Origin: Bacillota bacterium
Lineage (GTDB): Bacteria; Bacillota; Clostridia; Lachnospirales; WQUN01
DNA: 11,067 nt
Reading direction: 5' to 3'
Assembly: GCA_009782085.1 (NCBI GenBank)
Contig: WQUN01000158.1
Span: forward strand, 1 to 11,067
Below are positions 6,941 through 11,067 of the stretch, piece by piece. Position 1 is the first letter of the stretch. Each line of letters starts with the position of its first letter. The notes under the pieces were generated by a model. That model saw nothing but the letters and a program-made list of their open reading frames with translations. It did no database searches and was not told the DNA's origin. Both the position numbers and the translations under genes were made by a program.

Positions 6941-6958
6941 TTGATAAAAATTTATCAA
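6941..6958. promoter_or_regulatory. Rex-like operator palindrome upstream of the hydrogenase operon
   Basis: TTGATAAAAATTTATCAA has perfect 8-bp arms around a 2-bp centre. The clostridial Rex consensus, as I know it, is TTGTTAAnnnnTTAACAA, also 18 bp. This site matches at 12 of 14 defined positions, with one symmetrical substitution per half. Rex represses fermentation and hydrogenase genes until NADH rises, which fits an NADH-linked hydrogenase. It lies 27 bp upstream of the -35 box of the better promoter but overlaps the -35 of the weaker one. An FNR-type reading (TTGAT-N4-ATCAA) fails because the spacing here is 8. Confidence 0.45.
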
Positions 6959-6977
6959 ACGTTTGCAGGCATGATTT

Positions 6978-7112
6978 TCGCGGCAAATTTTCGTTAGATA
7001 CGCCTTAATGCAGTAGGGGACGCCGCCCTCGGCGTCCCGCTGCTGTCGGCAGAATCAGGCGCCGGGACTGGGCGTCCCCTACGATTTTCTCACGATAATT
7101 TGCCGCGCCCAA
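6978..7112. mobile_element. MITE-like nested palindromic element with 9-bp flanking direct repeats
   Basis: A 12-bp perfect inverted repeat, GTAGGGGACGCC (7013-7024) and GGCGTCCCCTAC (7071-7082), is nested inside a second, 20-bp inverted repeat (6979-6998 and 7088-7107; 18 of 20 match). The segment is bracketed by the direct repeat GCATGATTT at 6969-6977 and 7113-7121, which looks like a target duplication. It carries no reading frame that resembles a protein. It sits between the divergent promoters of the hydrogenase operon and the thrS leader. Exact ends are uncertain, since the outer arms do not abut the direct repeats symmetrically. Confidence 0.5.
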
Positions 7113-7126
7113 GCATGATTTGGGTA

Positions 7127-7155
7127 TTGCGATTTTGCGCGACCACGGTTATAAT
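7127..7155 (+). promoter_or_regulatory. Promoter of the thrS leader transcript
   Basis: TTGCGA (7127-7132), a 17-bp spacer and a perfect TATAAT (7150-7155) predict transcription from about 7162, only about 14 nt before the ribosome binding site of the threonine-rich leader peptide. It begins six bases after the right-hand 9-bp repeat of the MITE-like element. Confidence 0.65.
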
Positions 7156-7185
7156 AAAGGTACGACAAAACTTTTGAGGCCAATT

Positions 7186-7230
7186 ATGTCATTTATCGTT
7201 TTCACCGCCACGACCACCGCCACCCCCTAG
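7186..7230 (+). CDS. Threonine-rich leader peptide of thrS (attenuation)
   Basis: A 14-codon reading frame, MSFIVFTATTTATP, too short for routine gene calling. Five of its last eight residues are threonine (ACC, ACG, ACC, ACC, ACC). GAGG at 7176-7179 lies 6 nt before the ATG, and the promoter lies directly upstream. The gene downstream on the same strand is threonyl-tRNA synthetase, so ribosome stalling at these codons when Thr-tRNA is scarce is an obvious sensing mechanism, comparable to the Thr-rich leader of the enterobacterial thr operon. The codons at 7213-7221 (ACCACCGCC) are perfectly complementary to 7307-7315. A chance GCC/ACC-rich tract is the main alternative. Confidence 0.55.
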   Translation: MSFIVFTATTTATP

Positions 7231-7236
7231 GGCTTA

Positions 7237-7273
7237 CCTTTGAAGTTGCCGCTCCCGCGGACAACGGCAAAGG
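7237..7273 (+). promoter_or_regulatory. Leader hairpin directly after the leader peptide
   Basis: CCTTTG (7237-7242) pairs with CAAAGG (7268-7273), and GTTGCCGC (7245-7252) with GCGGACAAC (7257-7265, one bulged A). Together they form one stem of 14 pairs with an AA/GG internal loop and a TCCC loop. The 5' arm starts 7 nt after the leader-peptide stop, so a ribosome at the stop would block it. No T-run follows, so it is more likely a pause or switching hairpin than a terminator. Confidence 0.45.
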
Positions 7274-7306
7274 CCGGCCCTTTCGGTCATGTCGCGGTTG
7301 CGGAGG

Positions 7307-7315
7307 GGCGGTGGT
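7307..7315 (+). promoter_or_regulatory. Segment complementary to the threonine codons (switch strand)
   Basis: GGCGGTGGT is the exact complement of leader codons 7213-7221 and also pairs over 7 bp with 7203-7209. With a bulge and one mismatch the helix can extend through 7302-7306. The overlapping GGGGCG (7305-7310) can instead pair, using two G-U pairs, with CGCCTT (7334-7339) in the 5' arm of the downstream terminator. It can therefore act as the '2' strand of a 1:2 / 2:3 / 3:4 attenuator, although the 2:3 pairing I find is short. Confidence 0.35.
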
Positions 7316-7332
7316 TGCCTGGGAAAGATAAT

Positions 7333-7386
7333 ACGCCTTGCGCCACGAAGCGGCCATATGCTTCAGGCGCGGGGCGTTTTCTTCTT
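7333..7386 (+). terminator. Intrinsic terminator (attenuator) in the thrS leader
   Basis: ACGCCTT-GCGCC-AC-GAAGC (7333-7351) pairs with GCTTC-A-GGCGC-GGGGCGT (7360-7377). The result is 17 base pairs, including two G-U pairs, broken only by a small AC/A internal loop, with an 8-nt loop. The 3' arm runs directly into TTTTCTTCTT (7377-7386). It lies about 390 bases before the thrS start, so it would stop transcription before the gene unless prevented. Confidence 0.65.
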
Positions 7387-7446
7387 ATACGGAATATGCC
7401 TGTATGTGTCGCCGGGATACCAGAAGCCGAGTGCCGCCGGAAATTC

Positions 7447-7597
7447 CCTCTGTCATTCTGAGGCGCAGCCGAAGAATCTTGTTTTTGACACGGAGGCAAA
7501 AGATCTATACCGGATGCGGAAAACATTTGCCGACGACGTGACAGAGGAGGCTAATGTTTTCGCACTCCGGTATATGACATCGCTAAGGATGACAGCG
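7447..7597. repeat. Palindromic repeat element inside the thrS leader
   Basis: Nested inverted repeats: an outer pair at 7450-7462 and 7583-7595 (11 of 13 match), and an inner 26-bp pair at 7506-7531 and 7549-7574 (21 of 26 match). In addition CCTCTGTCA (7447-7455) and TGACAGAGG (7539-7547) are perfectly complementary. The left end (TGTCATTCTGAGGCGCAGCC, 7451-7470, continuing into GAAGAATCTT) is almost the same as the core of the element at 9778-9891. This points to an interspersed repeat family. It contains no convincing gene. Confidence 0.55.
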
Positions 7598-7771
7598 GTT
7601 GCGACTTTCGGGTTTCCATGGAAACTCAAGCCGGAAAGGGGGTGTTTGCTCCGATGATTAATGGAATATCCGCCAAGTATTCCGAGGGGCGGCCTACCGC
7701 ATACGAATTCCCCGGAACAGCGGCAGTACGCTAAAATTCAAAATCCAATTCAAAATTCGGGAGGGTTCGGT
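7598..7771 (+). other. Remainder of the thrS 5' leader
   Basis: No gene, canonical T-box motif or second clear terminator is visible here. Near the end, 7734-7757 is an A/T-rich run with two related copies of AATTCAAAAT. It is followed by GGGAGGG (7759-7765), six bases before the thrS ATG, which fixes the thrS start. An in-frame ATG at 7661 exists but lacks a ribosome binding site and encodes residues unlike any synthetase. Confidence 0.5.
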
Positions 7772-9547
7772 ATGCAAAATTATCGGGACAACTATAAAGA
7801 ACGCCTGTCGCGGCGGCTCGGCGAAGCCGTGAAGGAAACCTGCGAAAGCGCCGAGCTTGTCAATTTCCGCGAAACGGATACCGGCTTTTACTGCGACTTC
7901 GCGATGCCGCCGATAAACCCGGCGATATTCGCTAAAATCGCCGAAAACATGGACGCGCTCCGCTCCGGAACGGATTGCGCTCACAGCCCCGGCGGCGCTT
8001 TTGTACCGGACGGCGCTTCCGAACCGGACGGCGCTTTTGAACCGGACGGCGTTTCCGAACCGGACGGCGTTTCCGCTTGTTCCCCCGCCTGTGCCCTGGA
8101 GAGCTTCTCCGGCGTATACGGCGAGGAGGGCGGGCATATTGCCCGCGGCGAAGGGGCAAGCGGGCGCGAGGCCCCGGAATCGGCCGCGGAGAGCAAAACG
8201 AAAGCCCAGGATCCGGCCGCGGAGGGCGATACGCGCCCGGACCGCGTTTTGCAGCGCATATACGCCGCGGCCTTTGAAAGCGCCGGGGAACTGGAAAAAT
8301 ACAGGCTTTTCACGGAGGAGTCGCGCAAGAGGGACCACAAGACGCTCGGCGCGCAGCTGCGCCTGTTCTCTCACTCGGACGAGGTCGGCCAGGGGCTGAC
8401 GCTCCTGCACCCCAAGGGGGCCATGCTGCGCTGGCTGATGGAGAGCTTCTCCCAGGCCGCGCATATTCTGAACGGCTACCAATGGGTCTACACGCCCCAC
8501 ATTGGCAGGGCCCGGCTCTGGCGGACCTCCGGCCACCTGGACTTCTACGCGGACTCGATGTACAGCCCGATAGCCATCGACGGCGAGGAATACTACCTCA
8601 AGCCGATGAACTGCCCGTTCCACATCGAGATATACAACAGCGAAACGCGCTCGTACCGGGATCTGCCGGTCAAGTACGCGGAGTTCGGGACTGTGTACCG
8701 CTACGAGCTGTCCGGCGCGCTGAACGGCCTGACGCGCGTGCGCGGCTTTACCCAGGACGACGCCCACATCTTCTGCACGCCGGAGCAGGTCGGGAAGGAG
8801 TGCGCCGAAGCGCTGAAATTCTGCCTGTATATCCTGCGGGCGTTCGGCTTCGAAGATTTTACCGCGTACATCTCCACGAAGCCGAAGCGCAAGTTCATCG
8901 GGGAGCCGGAGAAATGGGACGAGGCCACGGAAATACTGAAGAACACGGCCGCCGCGGCGGGGCTGGATTACAGGATCGACGAGGGCGGCGGCGCGTTCTA
9001 CGGCCCCAAGATCGACCTCAAGCTGCGGGACTCCATGAACAGGGAGCAGCAGTGCGGCACGATACAGTTCGACTTCAACCTGCCCGAGCGCTTCGGAATG
9101 AGCTATGCGGGCGCGGACGGGGCGCGGCATACGCCGCTGATGGTGCACAGGGCGCTGTTCGGGAGCCTGGAGCGGTTCATGGCGCTTCTTATCGAGCACT
9201 ACAAAGGCGCGTTCCCGTTCTGGCTCTCGCCGGTGCAGTTCGGGATCGTCCCGGTCAGGCCGGAGCACGCCGTTTACGGGAAGGCGGTGCTGGCGAGGCT
9301 GCGGGACATGGGCTTCAGGTGCGAGATGAACGGCGGGAACGAGAACATGCGGAACAAGATAAAGGCGTTCCAGCTGGAAAAAGTCCCGTATATACTGGTG
9401 GCCGGAGATAAGGAGGCCGGAAACTCGACTGTCTCCGTCAGGGGCAGGAACGAGGGGGACCTGGGAGAGATGGATATGGAACGGCTGGCGGAATATCTGA
9501 AGCCGATGGCGGAGATGGGGAAGGCGAAGTGTATTTTGGAGGAATAG
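7772..9547 (+). CDS. thrS: Threonyl-tRNA synthetase lacking TGS and editing motifs
   Basis: A 591-residue class II synthetase charging tRNA-Thr. The catalytic domain (from about 190) is complete: MNCPFHIEIY (279-288), RYELSGALNGLTRVRGFTQDD (310-330) and CGTIQFDFNLPER (428-440). The zinc ligands expected from E. coli ThrRS are present as C281, H332 and H459. The C-terminal anticodon-binding domain (about 485-591) includes KVPYILVAGDKE. The N terminus is odd. There is no TGS domain. Residues 10-60 (ending ETDTGFYCDF..PPINPAIFAKIAENM) resemble only the start of the editing domain, without its HxxxH. The C/H-containing DLCxGPH part is replaced by a low-complexity stretch (about 66-157, with four xxPDG repeats) before LQRIYAAAFESAGELEKY (160-177) rejoins the family. 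It should aminoacylate but probably cannot clear Ser-tRNA-Thr. The start at 7772 is set by GGGAGGG at 7759-7765. Confidence 0.93.
   Translation: MQNYRDNYKERLSRRLGEAVKETCESAELVNFRETDTGFYCDFAMPPINPAIFAKIAENMDALRSGTDCAHSPGGAFVPDGASEPDGAFEPDGVSEPDGVSACSPACALESFSGVYGEEGGHIARGEGASGREAPESAAESKTKAQDPAAEGDTRPDRVLQRIYAAAFESAGELEKYRLFTEESRKRDHKTLGAQLRLFSHSDEVGQGLTLLHPKGAMLRWLMESFSQAAHILNGYQWVYTPHIGRARLWRTSGHLDFYADSMYSPIAIDGEEYYLKPMNCPFHIEIYNSETRSYRDLPVKYAEFGTVYRYELSGALNGLTRVRGFTQDDAHIFCTPEQVGKECAEALKFCLYILRAFGFEDFTAYISTKPKRKFIGEPEKWDEATEILKNTAAAAGLDYRIDEGGGAFYGPKIDLKLRDSMNREQQCGTIQFDFNLPERFGMSYAGADGARHTPLMVHRALFGSLERFMALLIEHYKGAFPFWLSPVQFGIVPVRPEHAVYGKAVLARLRDMGFRCEMNGGNENMRNKIKAFQLEKVPYILVAGDKEAGNSTVSVRGRNEGDLGEMDMERLAEYLKPMAEMGKAKCILEE
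8000..8071 (+). repeat. Four 18-bp tandem repeats inside thrS
   Basis: Four in-frame units encode FVPDGA, SEPDGA, FEPDGV and SEPDGV (residues 77-100). CCGGACGGC is invariant in every unit and the third codon group varies GCT/GTT. A decayed copy (PGGA) precedes them. The length is a multiple of three, so copy-number change would keep the frame. They lie in the linker that replaces most of the editing domain. Confidence 0.9.
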
Positions 9548-9552
9548 CGGAA

Positions 9553-9687
9553 CGGAGGGGAAGAACCACCCCCCGGGGGAGGGGAGAACCAACTCTCCGG
9601 GGGAGGGGAGAACCAACCCTCCGGGGGAGGGGAGAACCAACCCGCTGGCTTCGCCGGCGCCCCTCCGGGGGAGGGGAAGAACCACCG
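9553..9687. repeat. 24-bp G-rich tandem array downstream of thrS
   Basis: Units of 24 bp starting CCGGGGGAGGGG and ending AACCAACYCT occupy 9573-9596 and 9597-9620. A third (from 9621) is interrupted by a 20-bp insert, and a fourth ends at 9687. A partial copy (9553-9570) lies at the left edge. The insert forms a small hairpin, GCTGGC-TTC-GCCGGC (9644-9658). The array begins five bases after the thrS stop. No coding function is evident and there is no T-run for a terminator. Confidence 0.85.
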
Positions 9688-9777
9688 ATGGCGGTTTGGA
9701 TTATGCTGAAAATATCGGCTCTGGATCTCGCGCCGGCCCGCGATACCGAAAACAGGAAGTTCTTTCTATCTTTCTAT
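9688..9777. other. Short gene-free spacer downstream of thrS
   Basis: I see no supportable gene. A frame encoding about 29 residues from an ATG at 9688 ends at 9778-9780, inside the arm of the next palindrome, and resembles nothing I know. Confidence 0.4.
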
Positions 9778-9891
9778 TAGACTTCTTCGGAAATTGATTT
9801 TTCGCCGTCACCCTGAGCGCAGCGAAGGGTCTTAAAATCAAGATTCTTCGCTTCGCTCAGAATGACAAACGCCAATTTCCGAAGAAGTCTA
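9778..9891. mobile_element. 114-bp palindromic MITE-like element with 19-bp perfect inverted ends
   Basis: TAGACTTCTTCGGAAATTG (9778-9796) and CAATTTCCGAAGAAGTCTA (9873-9891) are exact inverted repeats. Inside, 9806-9833 and 9840-9867 form a second imperfect inverted pair around the loop AAAATC, so nearly the whole element can fold on itself. The ends carry TA, as expected if TA were the duplicated target. There is no coding sequence. It lies between the 3' ends of two converging genes (thrS and the AraC-type gene) and may help separate their transcripts, although no T-run follows the hairpin on either strand. Confidence 0.7.
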
Positions 9892-9942
9892 TTATGTTCT
9901 CGAGAACATAACCGTGACTATGACTCCGCCGAAAGGATTTCC

Positions 9943-11067
9943 TCATCTCTTCCTGTTCTGGTACTCCCTCGGCGGCATCCCCGCGTAGCGGATGAAAAGG
10001 CGCGTCAGTATGTCCGCGCTGCAGCCGGTTTTCTCCGCCGCGTCCTTTACCTTCATCGAGGGGTATTTGTCAAAAAGCGCCCGCGCGGCCTCGTAGCGAA
10101 CCTGGTTGACATAATCCTTGAAGTTCATGCCCGTGGCGTTCTTGAACAGCGTGGAGACGTAGTTCTTGGAGAGGTTCAGGTGAGCCGCCAGGTCGAAAAG
10201 GCTTATGTCGTTCTGATAATTCGCGTTGATAAATTCCTCCATCTTTTCCACGGCGGCCGGGGAAAGGCGTTTCTGTGCGACGGCCATCTCATTGGAGAGG
10301 ACGGAGCAGACCCTGCAGGCCCGGTCGTAAAATTCGTCAGGGTCCGCGCCGGCGCTGAGTTCCTGATAGAGGTTTTTTTCCCCGTCGAAAATCTCAGCCG
10401 CCCCCATGTCCAGCGAATCCATCATCCGGTTGACCGCGGCTGTGAACATAAGGGCGAGCCGGGAAAAATCCTTCGCGCCGCGGGCCTTGTTCGTCTGCAC
10501 GACGTCTTTGAGGATGCTCCGCCAAAGCTCGGGCTTGTTCTGGGCCAGCGCGGAGTTTAGCGCCTGCTCGACGCCCAGCGGGAAATATGCCGTCTCCTTC
10601 GGCCTCGCGGCTTCCTCGGCGACCAGGACCTTCGCGCCTTTAAGCGATACGTCCCCCGATTCCAGCAGGAAATAGGCTTGCCTATACGCGGCGGGAAGCT
10701 CGTCCGCCGACGCCGCCGGCGCGCTGCAAACCGCGGTGAACAGCAGGTCGTGCTCCGTCTCCGCCCGCAGAAGCGCCTCTTTCAGGGCTCCGCTGACGAA
10801 TTCCGTATCCCCGCGGCTTCCGAACGCCAATATGACGGCGTCTGTGTCCGGCTTGAGCGCGACGACCCGCGAAAACGCCGCCCTGCGCAGCAGCCGGTCC
10901 AGGATCTGCCTCGGGTCCGGCTTCGTAAAATCGGCTATCTTGCCGGAAAGGCCGCTTTCCCCGATCTCGGACTGTTCCCGGCGGATCAGGACGACCATAA
11001 AACAACCGTAGTCCCCCTTCGGCCAGAACCTGGCGAACCACTCCCTGCCGGAGGCGCGCTCCCCCTC
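9943..11067 (-). CDS. AraC family transcriptional regulator, C-terminal part (runs off the window)
   Basis: The reading frame is open from the right edge to the TGA at 9943-9945 (374 residues visible). An internal Met at 10998 is probably not the start, because the 23 codons before it (ending FWPKGDYGCF) continue without a stop and look like protein. The last 100 residues form a typical AraC double helix-turn-helix. The first is DISLFDLAAHLNLSKNYVST followed by LFKNATGMNFKDYV; the second includes KVKDAAEKTGCSADILTRLF and ends YAGMPPREYQNRKR. The preceding region (DAVILAFGSR..., then AYRQAYFLLESG) resembles the middle segment of YesN-type response regulators or membrane-bound AraC sensors rather than a cupin sugar-binding domain. 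It probably controls transport or metabolic genes outside the window. The N-terminal sensor or receiver part is not visible. Confidence 0.88.
   Translation of the reverse strand, partial: EGERASGREWFARFWPKGDYGCFMVVLIRREQSEIGESGLSGKIADFTKPDPRQILDRLLRRAAFSRVVALKPDTDAVILAFGSRGDTEFVSGALKEALLRAETEHDLLFTAVCSAPAASADELPAAYRQAYFLLESGDVSLKGAKVLVAEEAARPKETAYFPLGVEQALNSALAQNKPELWRSILKDVVQTNKARGAKDFSRLALMFTAAVNRMMDSLDMGAAEIFDGEKNLYQELSAGADPDEFYDRACRVCSVLSNEMAVAQKRLSPAAVEKMEEFINANYQNDISLFDLAAHLNLSKNYVSTLFKNATGMNFKDYVNQVRYEAARALFDKYPSMKVKDAAEKTGCSADILTRLFIRYAGMPPREYQNRKR

Noticed and set aside
6941..6958. FNR/CRP-type site
   Set aside because: The half-sites TTGAT and ATCAA are present, but they are 8 bp apart instead of 4, whereas the 18-bp overall length fits Rex.
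7304..7320. Possible T-box antiterminator sequence in the thrS leader (also 7685-7698)
   Set aside because: The GGTGG and GGCGGCCTACCGC stretches share only fragments of the AGGGTGGNACCGCG consensus, and I could not trace a Stem I with a Thr specifier. A covariance-model search could still overturn this.
7240..7657. Plus-strand frames of 73 and 122 codons in the thrS leader
   Set aside because: They run through the terminator hairpin and the palindromic repeat, lack ribosome binding sites and have no protein-like pattern.
7694..9685. Minus-strand frame of about 660 residues opposite thrS
   Set aside because: The repeated LVLPSPGG segments are the reverse reading of the 24-bp G-rich array, and the rest is opposite the conserved synthetase catalytic domain.
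9553..9687. CRISPR array
   Set aside because: The 24-bp units follow one another without unique spacers of constant length, and no cas gene is in the window.
9778..9891. Simple bidirectional intrinsic terminator
   Set aside because: The hairpin is much longer than a typical terminator, and no T-run follows it on either strand. The 19-bp perfect ends and the core shared with 7451-7480 fit a repeat element better.

Overview
This 11 kb, GC-rich window reads like chromosomal DNA of a strictly anaerobic, fermentative bacterium, most likely a Clostridia-type Firmicute. The evidence is an NADH-linked [FeFe]-hydrogenase operon, strong GGAGG-type ribosome binding sites, sigma-70-like promoters, an AraC/YesN-type regulator and a SEDS protein with an N-terminal extension of the kind I associate with that group. 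This assignment is inference from gene content; there is no rRNA or tRNA gene to anchor it.

Layout. Positions 1-65 hold an exact 7-bp A/T tandem repeat just behind the stop of an FtsW/RodA/SpoVE-type polymerase (66-1436, minus). A 49-bp divergent promoter region separates it from a TetR-type regulator (1486-2082, plus). The regulator meets the tail of a five-gene minus-strand operon (2079-6784) head-on, and the two stop codons overlap. In transcription order the operon encodes a NuoE-like [2Fe-2S] subunit (HndA/HydC), a small thioredoxin-fold [2Fe-2S] subunit (HndB), a NuoF-like flavoprotein (HndC/HydB), the [FeFe]-hydrogenase catalytic subunit (HndD/HydA) and a DUF2284 cysteine-rich protein. 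The first four should form an NADH- (and probably ferredoxin-) linked hydrogenase that disposes of or recycles fermentation electrons. The operon has a good promoter (6885-6913) and an 18-bp palindrome at 6941-6958 that closely resembles an operator for the NADH sensor Rex.

The divergent intergenic region carries a MITE-like palindrome (6978-7112) and then a plus-strand promoter (7127-7155). From that promoter comes a roughly 600-nt leader leading to a threonyl-tRNA synthetase gene (7772-9547). The leader encodes a 14-residue peptide with five threonines. Its threonine-codon stretch can pair with a downstream segment, and a 17-bp hairpin followed by a T-rich tract comes next. This is the layout of ribosome-mediated attenuation rather than the T-box expected for Firmicute thrS. 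The synthetase is itself unusual: it lacks the TGS domain and recognisable editing motifs, and has a low-complexity linker built partly from 18-bp tandem repeats.

The region around thrS is full of repeats: a palindromic element inside its leader (7447-7597), a 24-bp G-rich tandem array after its stop (9553-9687), and a 114-bp palindromic element with perfect 19-bp ends (9778-9891). The leader element and the 114-bp element share a core sequence. The window closes with the C-terminal part of an AraC-type regulator (9943 to the right edge, minus), whose reading frame runs off the window.
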